From Antedon mediterranea (Eukaryota > Echinodermata > Crinoidea > Comatulida > Antedonidae), in contig NC_092677.1 in assembly GCF_964355755.1 (NCBI RefSeq), forward strand, positions 28,304,101 to 28,368,100: 64,000 nt of DNA, read 5' to 3'. Shown one piece after another: positions 1-10,236 of the stretch. Position 1 is the stretch's first letter. Every line of letters begins with the position of its first letter. The translations under genes and the position numbers were made by a program. The notes under the pieces were generated by a model. The model saw only the letters and a list, made by a program, of their open reading frames with translations. It was not told the DNA's origin and did not search any database.

Positions 1-1433
1 TGGGTAGCCTATGAATGATTACAACGTGATTTAGAACCGGATGTATTGAACTATATCATTATAATTTCTTAAGACAACATATTAAAGAAACTATAGGTTT
101 GACTTTTTAAACATTATTAACATAAATGTGGATGTGCCTAAATTACGTAACGTACTATAAATAGTATAGTTGTTTCACCTAGTATTATTCATATCGAGTA
201 CATTAGTAGGCCTACTCTATATGGGATAATACATTTATACGGTATTGCAAAGTTAGTATACTTAATTAATAAGAAGTACAGGTGAGAGGCATGGAGAAAG
301 ATAGCAACTACTGGCTTGCCAATATGACGGTGTGTGAAAAAGGCATATGCAACTGGGACAACTCTCCGTGACTAATAAGCGACTTAGAATAATCCATTCT
401 TCTGATTGGTCAATGACTTGCTTTGTGCGTACGTCCTTGCGTTGCGACTCTAGTGTCATAATTGCAATATATTTAATAGCCTATTTTGTCTATGGAAACT
501 TAGATGACACAAGATAGATTGAAGTCGTTATACTAATGGACTTAAGATTGCTAAAACGTGCCCGTGACACCTAACAACACCTCATTATTAGACCATTTGG
601 TATTGTTATTATGTGTATACAAAATTCAATCATAATTATACAGCGAAAGGGCGCCATCATAGCTACAGTACAGTATATCAATTTGTTTTTTTATGTCGCA
701 AATTACGTCACTTTGGTGCATCTTTATAGCCCACGATCGTCTCAATCGTTACAAGCTTTGAAGAAGAGGTAATGGGTTCAGTTTCTCAGTTACTGTTATA
801 GCAAACAATTTCTAACAAACGCTCCTGAACATTTTAAACAAATTAATAATTGAACGAAAAGTGTGTTATAGACAAGGATCATCCAGGGACTACTCTACAG
901 AGCATTGTGGTTGGTTTGATGCTCAGCTCAGAATCGATAAATTTAGACAACGTCGCCGAGAACGCGGTAGTCAAGACTTTTAACTGTACGGTCGAGGAGA
1001 AAAATTAATTTGTGAATGTATGAAGAAGAATGCAAAATAATTTACGCAAACAAAACGGATTTATGTGTTAATCCATTTGTAATGTACTGACGTACGTACA
1101 TTGATGTCAACAACAATGTGTCCGGGTAGTAGGCCTACATCTATTTTTGCAGCTTTTTTCTATTTCTTATTTGGTAAGTTTACAGGCTTTAGGCCTATAT
1201 TATACTTTTGTAATATATATTTGCAGAAAAATAGAAGAGTTACAATTTGTAACTGTTACCACAGACAGTTTATGTTAAATTAGATTACGTCATTGAAAAT
1301 ACATAAGAGAAGGTCAGCAACGGCAACATTCCAAAAATTAAGTATTCCTACTGTTCGCACTTGATGGTCGTTTACAAATGTATCTGTTCACAAATTGTGA
1401 ATAATTAGGTAGTTTAGTAACCGGTTGACCTAC
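1..1433. other. Intergenic, no gene seen
   Basis: AT-rich sequence. The open frames here are short, lack recognisable domains and do not join to neighbours through splice sites. Several TAGGCCTA palindromes occur (around 205, 1130 and 1188). I see no gene or RNA. Confidence 0.6.
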
Positions 1434-1950
1434 AGTTAGCAACGCAAGTTATAGCCAAAAAGTGTGTGTAGGGGACCGATAAACCTATAGAGTTAGCAAC
1501 GCAAGTTATAGCTAAAAAGTGTGTGTAGGGGACCGATAAACCTATAGAGTTAGCAACGCAAGTTATAGCCAAAAAGTGTGTGTAGGGGACCGATAAACCT
1601 ATAGAGTTAGCAACGCAAGTTATAGCCAAAAAGTGTGTGTAGGGGACCGATAAACCTATAGAGTTAGTAACGCAAGTTATAGCCAAAAAGTGTGTGTAGG
1701 GGACCGATAAACCTATAGAGTTAGCAACGCAAGTTATAGCCAAAAAGTGTGTGTAGGGGACAGATAAACCTATAGAGTTAGCAACGCAAGTTATAGCCAA
1801 AAAGTGTGTGTAGGGGACTGATAAACCTATAGAGTTAGCAACGCAAGTTATAGCCAAAAAGTGTGTGTAGGGGACAGATAAACCTATAGAGTTAGCAACG
1901 CAAGTTATAGCCAAAAAGTGTGTGTAGGAGACCGATAAATCTATAGCAAC
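1434..1950. repeat. 57-bp minisatellite, about 9 copies
   Basis: Nine head-to-tail copies of a 57-bp unit containing GTTAGCAACGCAAGTTATAG and ending in a GATAAACCTATAG-like block. Copies differ by only a few substitutions (for example GGACCGAT, GGACAGAT and GGACTGAT). Because 57 is a multiple of three, a minus-strand open frame runs through the array. It is a by-product of the repeat, not a gene. Confidence 0.95.
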
Positions 1951-2096
1951 GCAAGCAATAAGGTAGGCCTATAACCAAAACAATGCGTGTAGGAATTAGT
2001 CATGCCATGGATTAAAACATCGCCCAGGCAAAATTTAGTGGATTAAAATTAAAATACCAAAGTGACAAGTGGAGGGTACATTTGGGGTGGTATGAT

Positions 2097-4183
2097 ATGC
2101 GATTTCTAATCATATTGTTGTTGTCATTTTCAGTGTTGGGTTTGGTAATCGGATCTGACAATGTACGAGTCTCCATAAACCAACCTATAATTCATCAAAG
2201 AGTGTCATCACATCAAGCAAAATCTACTTCTATAAACCTACTTCATGGCGGGAAAAATAATGATTGGCAATATACAGGAATATTATCAAGTAAGGTTCAT
2301 TATATGTCCATCATTGTGTCGTAATTTCCTTTAAAGGCCAGGTGCGGGCAAAAAATTTCTATTGATCATACATTCCAATAATTATCGATCTATAGTTTCC
2401 CCTATGTTTCATAATTTTTGGGATTTTATTTATGTTACACGAGCTTGTTGAAAATAAGCCCTTTCTTATCATTGGGGGGATAGTTCAAATTACACAGTAA
2501 AATCTCTATTATTTTGTACACAAATTTTGTAAATAGAGAGGCATTTTAAAAAGCTATGAAAAATAAATGGTGTGGTAACAAATGTTATCAGATGACTAAA
2601 TATAGGTAATATAACTTGAATATTACATTTCTGATATTTTTATTCAACTTCAGATTTTTATTTTCATGCTATAGCAAAAATTATCCACCGTAAATCCACC
2701 ATCTTTTTTCACCGTCTAGGGAGTCACCAGACATGTTATTACATTAGGCTAACTACCTAACTACTGAAAAAAAGTCTTCCTGGTTTTTATGGAAGAATTT
2801 TGCCAAATTCATGTTTTTTCGTCTTGATTTCTGTTACAAATATTTGATTTATGTACTATTAACCAAATATTATATTTAAAATTCATGCCTGTACCTGAGC
2901 TTTAAAATTCAGTCAAATTTACTAAATAGACAAGATAGGCCGCACCCTCCCAATCATCAACACCATTATATCGGTATATTTATTTTAATATAAAACATTA
3001 AAAATAATATACAATATATCAATATTGGTGCCTCCTCCTGGCAGCCATGATTAGTTGAATTCCAGCACTCACTTCCATTCGTAATACATTCAACATTCAT
3101 AAATCTCAGTGACTTGCACCCATGTGCTTCATTCACGTGTGCGGCACCACCGCATATTGATTGCCATTTTTAGACCACTAATAAAGTTTCATATCCCACT
3201 ATCACCCATATACTGTAATCCCGGCCCAGAATAATAATTTCGTGTACGGCATTCAATTTCGCGGCGTAAAAAAAATTCGGCCGTAAAATAAACGCCGATT
3301 AATTATCAACGTTGAATTATGATATTGTAAGTTACCGGATGTGTTTGTATTAATAATCGCGGCCCCTTGATACAGCTAGCTCCACACTTTATCATTCTGA
3401 GAATATTAAAATGTGTACGGCATTTCATTTTTTAAATTATCTTCTGGTACTTTGCTAGTAATTGCATGTTTCAATATTGTAATCATGCACAAAAGGACAA
3501 ATATAAAAGGACATAAAAGTGCCATATAATGAATATAGTATCTTAATAATATACGGGGCGCCGTTTGGACATTAACGTTATAATGTTGACTACAAATATA
3601 TTATGCGTTATATATTTGCATTGATTAATTAACAATGACTAAATAACTGTGTTACGATAATATTTTACCACCTAAGTTGAATTGCTTTTTTCAACATAAT
3701 TTCTGTCATGACATTACTGTAAGCCCCTCTCTGTTTTTATGTTCGTGTATAATTTATAGGTTTATCTAAATTTATGAGGAAATCACGATATTGTCTTAAT
3801 TATCGTTGCATGAATAATACAGTCACGTGCGTGCATATTGACCACATTGAATTATATTTAATTTCCAGACGTTTTTATGTACTTGAATCAAGCCAAACCT
3901 CGCATGGTTAAAGAAGACGACCATGAAATCATACGAATTATTAAGAAAAGATCATCAGAAGATGCTATATCAACTACTATTTCCACACCAAATGTCACCA
4001 ATGCTGTTTTTGGCTTTATTCCCGGGCCGCAAAGTGGACCTATCGCATGCCCAGGTCCCGATCGTGACTGCACAGGAGGACGGCCGAATTCTGCACCTAC
4101 CTTAAACAGGCACCATTTGAGAAACGCAGTAACTCAAGTCTCAATAAGTTCGTTACCAACCCCAACTACACCCGTGAATTGCG
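2097..4183 (+). CDS. Candidate secreted or processed protein, two exons (unrecognised)
   Basis: Exons 2097-2289 and 3869-4183 are joined by a clean GT-AG intron (TCAA|GTAAGG ... TTTCCAG|AC), and the frame is kept across it. The start is the ATG at 2097. The first 20 or so residues (MRFLIILLLSFSVLGLVIGS) look like a signal peptide. The remainder is hydrophilic, with a tribasic KKR site after IIRII and a Pro/Gly-rich stretch holding two cysteines (ACPGPDRDC). This fits a secreted protein or a prohormone-like precursor, but I recognise no family. The second exon probably ends at 4183 (TTGCG|GTAAGC), since 28 bp downstream the sequence enters an inverted-repeat element. Reading through instead would give Asn-Cys-Gly-Lys-Arg and then repeat-derived residues. 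The 3' end is unresolved: the protein may continue in the candidate exon at 7521. Confidence 0.5.
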
Positions 4184-4210
4184 GTAAGCGTTTCAATAAT
4201 TACCCTTTCC

Positions 4211-6372
4211 TACGGTGGCTGATTTCCGCCAAAGAAAAACAAATATTTTATAATAATACGGCCCTAATTTAGGGCGTTATAACGCCCTAAATATACAATC
4301 TGTTCACACGCACATGCGCATGCGTAGTACATCAACAAACCTCTCGGTGCATTGACAGATTTTAGAAAGTCACGTGGTACATTACTGGCCATCTTTGTGT
4401 CCAACTATGCCTATGTAGTGTATGGAATCGAGTCATGACGTGCTTTAAAAAATGTTTAAAAACATTCACAGGGTTTTAAATATCTAATTTAATATCAAAA
4501 CAGTCAATTTGTTGTTTAAAGGTTTTTGTCAAGATAACGCAATCATAAAGTTACTGCGAAGATGATTTTAAACAACAAAATGTAAAAACAATGCATTACT
4601 ATAGAAAATCGCTGTACAAAATAAACGCGTAGAGCGTGTATGGAGCGCACAGCCAGAGCCGTTAAATTAAATGGATTAAAGCTATTTTTTGTTTAAAATC
4701 ATCAAATAATGTTATTATATATATATAGGTATTTATTCATTAAAAAAAACACATAAATAGTACAAACAGAAGGCAGCCCAACGGCTGAAAAATTCTGCAT
4801 TCAAAGTCGCATCTCTTTATGGCTCTGGGTTTGTTATTGTACTACGCATGTACGTGTGAACGGATTGTATAATTAGGGCGTTATAACTCCGTAATTACGG
4901 CGTTCCTAATACGGCGTTATAACGCCGTATTATCTATATATAAATTTACGTAAGGCCAAAATACGGTAAATCGCGCGTTATTTCTAGAATGTTTACTCGA
5001 TGGTATATAAAGTTAGTTAGAATCTCGGTACTGATTTTAACCACCTGATGTTCAGTTCAGTTCAGTTCAAAAAACATTTATTTGTTCAACAATGGCATTA
5101 TGCAGTATAATATATAGGTGTGTACTTAAATGAAAAAAATAGTAATAAGCCATCATTTGGGGTCTTCTGAAGAAGAAATCAAGTTTCTTGTCTCGAGAAA
5201 GACCCCAGAAACAATACACATACATTTAAACTAATACAATTTACTACATAATATAATATAATAAATAAAAACAAAAACCCTGTTTACTAATTAAATTGAG
5301 TTAGATAATTAGTTATTGACGATTAAAACGAATTTGGGTTCAACGATTTGCCCCAAATAGGGGTGTTTTCCGATCGTGGTATACACTGTCTTATGGATGT
5401 CCTCATGAAAAATACCTGCACACAATAATACGAGGATGCTTCACATTTTCCTATCTCCTCCTACGATAATTGTTTTTAATAGCTAGCTGAAAACCGGTTG
5501 AACAGTACAGAGTACAGTATCATAATGTTGAAGACAGGCCGATTTTCTTTAAAAAATACTATTTTGATAGATTTAATATAGGTTTATACGAATGTATTGA
5601 TTTGCGATGAATGGAACATTCCAATCTCTCAGACTCCCAGTTTGTAGGTAAATTTATGAGCCCTTGGTTTAACACAAGTAGGTAAATTTATGGGAATAAA
5701 ACTTATATTATATAGTATTGCAATACTTTGACAATATTGTAAAAACTGTATACGGTACGTATATTAACCATTTTTGGTCGCCATTTGAATCGAAATGTTC
5801 TTACTGTGAATGTGGTTACTGTTAGATATATAAACAAAATATACAAAGAACATGTATTACTGTGACTGCGGGTAGATTACTGACAGTTGCTTCTCAACGT
5901 TTGTATTAATTAATAATTATAAAAAATATAAACGTCGTAGTGGTGTATCGTTACATAACAGGAACAGTTTTAAAAAAGTATTATAAATCGTAAATGTTTT
6001 ACTGGGTATATTATTTTTAGGCCTATAAAACATTTAAAACAATATTTCGTTACTGAGTGGATAGAGAATATATTTAAAAATTGTTCTTCCCATCCTCTTC
6101 CCCATCCCTCAACTCTAATGTTATATACAAAACACAAATTGGGTTTGTTTAAATGAGTTCAAATAAAAAAATTAGACTCATTTTTAAGACAAGGCCTAAT
6201 TCCCAGGGTGCTAATTTTACATAAATCATTGTGTCTATTTATTCGTTTCTGTAAACGACAATAAAGTCCTGCGGTACGTACATTTTTTACGCTGAAATTA
6301 CTCTGTATTCGAGAACCATCTGTGGTCACGACCTAAAATATTTGTTTTCTTTGGCGGAAATCAGCCACCGTA
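4211..6372. mobile_element. Inverted-repeat-bounded element, 2.16 kb
   Basis: The 40 bp at 4211-4250 (starting TACGGTGGCTGATTTCCGCC) recur inverted at 6334-6372 with one 1-nt indel, as expected of terminal inverted repeats of a DNA transposon. No transposase frame is visible inside, so it would be non-autonomous. I could not identify a convincing target-site duplication. A smaller inverted-repeat element lies just inside its left end. Confidence 0.6.
4252..4934. mobile_element. Nested MITE-like element with GCGTTATAACGC palindromes
   Basis: The left end (4252-4330) and right end (4840-4934) are imperfect inverted copies sharing AATACGG, the palindrome GGGCGTTATAACGCCC or variants, ACAATC.GTTCACACG and GCATGCGTAGTAC. 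The right end has an additional palindromic block (GGCGTTATAACGCC). There is no coding capacity. It sits inside the element at 4211-6372. Confidence 0.6.
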
Positions 6373-7520
6373 CATTCCCGTCGTTACAAACAAAATGTGC
6401 ATAATCACATGGCGTAAAATGAGTCTTGTCAAGTTTAACATTTTTACCAAAAGTGAACGTTTATAGGCCTACATTGGACAATGACCGTACGCAGTGTAAT
6501 TGATTATTAATTCAATTTAATAATAATATGGTCTCCACCAAATGTGATGTTTATCCAATGATGTGCTCATTAAAAATAGATACAATCCAAATATTCATCA
6601 TCTCAGCTGAAATTGTCGTCCTCTTCGTCGCTTCTACCGCACAATATGCGTCTCGTCTAATGGGAGTATAATGCCATTACTGAGCACACACCATTTTAAC
6701 TCAACTCCTACAATAGAGAGCAAAGAAATTGTCTTTCTCTTACAAAGATATCGTGATATTTGAATACTGAAAGTTTATGATATCGGTTACCCAGTACAAA
6801 TATAAATTTCAATTCAATTCAATGATATCGGCGCGTTACCAAATTCCCTGCGCGATCATTGCAACCGTAGATGCACTCAAGCGATTTTAAATCAATTTAT
6901 CAATGTAAATCTTAAATAATCTTTACTTATCTTTAACTATTTGGATGTTTAATTTACGCGGGTATTGACACACTGAGAGCCAGCGAGACATGCGATTCAT
7001 TCATTTTTTAGTACACAAATAGTGAAGTCACACTTGGTACTCAGTCGTATGAATTACAATTAACATGGTCACGTGGGTCCTGACTTTCCCTTTCCTACTT
7101 TGATTAGTTTTTATAGGATTTGCGACTAATTTGAGAATTTTTTTGTTTTTTAACTTCTTTCATGAAAACATTTTGCTCAAAATGGGCTAAAACGAACCCC
7201 AAACCGATTTGAGGCTAAATGTGCATTTTTATGTTCCGAATGATACAGCATAACGTAAAACAATTGGCATCCATGGGGATATAGTCCATGCCGTATTATT
7301 AACTATAAATGAATATCCGATCTTTGGGGTACCAGAATATAATAGACCTACATATAAAAAGGGGCCCTCCTAAAAACACGTAAACAAGTGTGGGTAATGT
7401 AATTGAGGTAATTTGGGTAAAGGTTTAGACATTCAGAACATACCATCACAAGCTCCGCAATTATTTACTTTTGTCGACTGGAAATTACTGTATATTTCTG
7501 TTTCTTTCTGTTTCTTCTAG
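6373..7520. other. Intergenic or intronic, no gene seen
   Basis: No coding exon or RNA gene was recognised. If the exon at 7521 belongs to the gene starting at 2097, this stretch and the transposon before it lie in its intron. Confidence 0.5.
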
Positions 7521-7624
7521 GTTTGTCATTGAAGAAGAGAAGATATTCAACGGTGTGCATTTTATCTGTCTTACTTGCGGTGCGTTCCACGCTGGTGCTG
7601 CTTACCACGTCGGTTTGTCGTTGA
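7521..7624 (+). CDS. Candidate terminal exon with a membrane-like segment
   Basis: A pyrimidine-rich acceptor (TTTCTGTTTCTTCTAG) precedes an open stretch. Joined in phase to the exon ending at 4183 it reads Gly-Leu-Ser-Leu-Lys-Lys-Arg-Arg-Tyr-Ser, then a hydrophobic run (TVCILSVLLAV ... LVLLTTS), with TGA at 7622-7624. Phase matches (1 + 2), giving a 203-residue protein in total. The link across 3.3 kb of intron is an inference from phase alone. It could instead be part of an unrelated gene or a relic. Confidence 0.3.
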
Positions 7625-7704
7625 AGAAGAGAAGATATTCAACGATGTGCATTTTATCTGTCTTACTTGCGGTGGGTTTCGCGCTGGTGCTGCTTACCAC
7701 GTCT
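7521..7704. repeat. 92-bp tandem duplication of the candidate exon
   Basis: Positions 7521-7612 and 7613-7704 are two copies of a 92-bp unit starting GTTTGTC[A/G]TTGAAGAAGAG and ending TTACCACGTC, about 90% identical. The unit begins exactly at the AG acceptor. 92 is not a multiple of three, so the copies are read in different frames. The second copy encodes the cleaner hydrophobic segment (MCILSVLLAVGFALVLLTTS). Confidence 0.9.
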
Positions 7705-8268
7705 TAAAAATTAACAGGATTCTGAACCCCAAATGTACATTTTTTCAACGTATTTGGTTAGCACTGTGTTTTTCAAAATGTAATGTATAATAAGCCGTTA
7801 TCAACTGCTAGCCTGTTGAATTCCGATTTACACAAGATCACAAGCTATAGCCTAGTATATAGATTGTCGTCATAAAAGTAGTACTGAATTCTAGGCCTAC
7901 ATTAGTAGTGTACAAATATATTTAAGAGAAAATTGTAACTTCTTGGTTTGAACGTTAAAGATGTATTGTCCCAAACTGATGAAAAATGAAGACTCTTGCA
8001 GTTTAAATAAAGTTATTCGAAAATTAATTAATTCTTACGTGAAATTAAAATGGCCAAAATAATGTTTAGGGGAACAATATATCTTTAACGGTAATGTATA
8101 TAGATTTTCAAAATAAAGTATATTTCTGGAGAAAAAAAAGTGTTTTATACAATGTATTTATAACAAGTGTGTATGTAAAGAAAAATAAGTTACGTGAAGA
8201 ACCAATGTTCCGTATTTATAGACAATAGTCATGTAAATACAGTTCACACAGTATTTTTTCATTAATAT

Positions 8269-8274
8269 TTTATT
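8269..8274 (-). promoter_or_regulatory. Candidate PFDN4 poly(A) signal
   Basis: AATAAA on the minus strand (TTTATT on the plus strand), about 380 bp downstream of the PFDN4 stop codon. Confidence 0.4.
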
Positions 8275-8606
8275 GAATATTTTGGGTATTTCTTGCATTA
8301 TATTAACGCAAAACAGACTGATGTTAAGTTAAAGAGGGCAGCAGACACCATCTCTAGATACCTCTGAATGACTGTAGATAGATTTTTATAGGTAAACATA
8401 ATGCAAGCATCTACACATGCGTTTCTGCATGCTACACAATACCAAGGTAAATCCAAGAATGCGCCATGGGGTTCTCTCCCTGAAAACATCATTGTAAAAA
8501 TGATTAGCCACCTTTTAAAAGGGTTAGCTTACTCAGCATGACCCCAACCCCTCTATCTCTAAAGAAATGTTTATGTATACACTGTACTAAACCAATGGCA
8601 GTTGAC

Positions 8607-8650
8607 AAACTAGCAGTACCCCTTAAACTAGCAGTACCCCTTAAACTAGC
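8607..8650. repeat. 19-bp direct repeats just after the PFDN4 stop codon
   Basis: AAACTAGCAGTACCCCTT occurs twice in tandem, followed by AAACTAGC, immediately downstream of the PFDN4 stop codon in what should be its 3' UTR. Confidence 0.85.
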
Positions 8651-9729
8651 TTATGCATCATCCATTTCTAAATTTATACTATTGCCAAATTTTGCATAAA
8701 GCTGCACTTTCAACTCTTTCAATGTATCTCTAATTTCTTCTGTACTTTTTTCTAATTGTTTGATATCTTTCTGTACTTCTTCTTTAGCTGATTCAACTAG
8801 AGCCTGGGTGTCCTCAATGCTGTGTCCAAGAAAAGATTCACCTATCTGATATGTGATCTTGTATTAAAGAAAAATGCCCTCATTGTTAATGATAGTCCCA
8901 TGAAGAATTATCAGTAAAAACTTTGACAAACCTAAATTATATTTAACAATTTGTCTTGTATACAATAAAAAAATGTTTTGATTGAGTAGATTTAAGTTTT
9001 GAATTGTTCTTTCCGTTTCTTTTCTGAAGTGACAGGCAACCATTAAAAAAAATGTTTAAAAAATAGATTTTATTAAAATGACATCAAAATGTTAAAGGAT
9101 ATGGAATAATTGCATTATCATCATCAAGCATCAGAAGCTCATCTCCAGCATCCTCTAAATTTTGAAGCTCTTTCTATAAAATAAAAAAACAATACAGATA
9201 AATATATAATGTATCCGATCGTTACATTCAGAAAATAAAAACAGTATTAGAATAAGATTAAGACTGATAACACAGTCACAGTACAATGCAATTCCAACAC
9301 ATTTTACCTTTTTGTTCTTTATTTCGTCCAACAGTTCTGAGAGTTTGTTTGTTTTACGAGCATAACTATTTATTTTTTGTTGATCGTCAAATGTTACTTG
9401 TGCTCCTTCATCTTGTCCTGCCTATTATAAAAAAAAAAAAATACTCAAATGAACACTGTGATTGCCTCATTCTGCCTGCCGGTCATCCATGCTTCCTAGT
9501 AGACCTAGAGTAGATAGTAGATCTATAGCAGATGACAGCAGTAGGCCTGGCCTTTGGCCATTTAGCATAAGCTACATATAAGCCTATCTAGGGCCTAGCT
9601 AGCTAGTCTAGAAGGCATAGCCTAGCCTAGCCCTGGGCCTAGCCTAAAATAATGCCTACTCCACTAGGACTAGCTAAAGGAAAAAAGTAAACTTACTGTT
9701 GAAGATGAAAGCGCAAGTGTATTTGCCAT
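8651..9729 (-). CDS. PFDN4: Prefoldin subunit 4, complete, four exons
   Basis: Exons in transcription order are 9729-9697, 9421-9308, 9173-9103 and 8852-8651, coding for 139 residues (the human protein has about 134). Prefoldin is a hexameric cytosolic co-chaperone that passes nascent actin and tubulin to the CCT chaperonin; subunit 4 is one of its beta-type subunits. Family hallmarks visible in order: VTFDDQQKIN near residue 20, an N-terminal coiled coil ending in KELQNLEDA, the beta-hairpin region DDDNAIIPYQIGESF, a second coiled coil (SAKEEVQKDIKQLEK) and the conserved C-terminus LKVQLYAKFG. The first two introns are GT-AG. The third is bounded by AT and AC and carries U12-type signals. 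The start is the only ATG in exon 1 (MANTLALSSST). The 5' flank (about 9740-9960) holds GGCGCGCC and a CATAAAAG box. Identification is firm from the sequence pattern. Confidence 0.93.
8853..9102 (-). other. PFDN4: U12-type AT-AC intron of PFDN4
   Basis: Read on the minus strand, the exon ends ...GCAATTATTCC and the intron starts ATATCCTTTAAC, the consensus 5' site of minor-spliceosome AT-AC introns. It ends TTTTTCTTTAATACAAGATCAC, with a U12-like branch site (TTCTTTAAT) shortly before the terminal AC. Splicing here gives Ile-Ile-Pro-Tyr-Gln-Ile-Gly, exactly the conserved PFDN4 sequence. No GT-AG pair nearby restores that peptide. Confidence 0.88.
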
Positions 9730-9959
9730 ATTGAAGGTAAGAACAAATTATTACAGTAAATAGGAAATCAAATATACAACGTTGAAGTCTAGCTAGGCTA
9801 GGCCTCCTAATTATTCTCTCGTTGGTGTGGTGGATCACGCAGCAGCAGCTGGGGAAAATTAAACGGGGAGAGTGAGCAGCGCCGCGTGATGGCAGCAGAT
9901 TATCCAAAATAATAACGTTCTCTGCTTTTATGGCGCGCCATTTGTGCCTTTATGATGGT

Positions 9960-10236
9960 TGTTGTAGTATAACTTTTTCACGCTGCTGCTCTAGCCCGCT
10001 ACGTCACATGAGATGACTCATTAATTAGATGAAATCAAGCAGCAGTTATAGTACTACACTTTGACATTTTTGTTAAAATGGAAACTCCACTATAATTTAT
10101 AGGTAGCAGCTGCATTTCTGGTATTTATGAGTCCCATGACAATACTGTATTTCACTGTCAGATCATTGAATTATTATCAAAACAGTCCATGAAAGTTTTC
10201 GTTTGTAATATGATACTTCACACTTGAAGTATCTAA
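9960..10236. repeat. Dispersed repeat, part 1 (interrupted by Harbinger element)
   Basis: Segments such as GCTGCT[C/T]TAGCC, GACTCATTAA, AGTTATAGTAC and CTATAATTTATAGGT followed by AGCTGC recur in the same order inside intron 16 of ABCA gene B (about 47608-47745). This is an old dispersed repeat family. The copy here is interrupted or bounded at 10236 by the Harbinger-like element. Confidence 0.5.

Noticed and set aside
1414-1914. Minus-strand 166-residue open frame of 19-residue repeats
   Set aside because: It is a by-product of the 57-bp minisatellite; there is no splice or promoter context, and the period is simply divisible by three.
8298-8492. Short minus-strand open frame downstream of PFDN4
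   Set aside because: No domain, no splice context, and it falls in the expected PFDN4 3' UTR.
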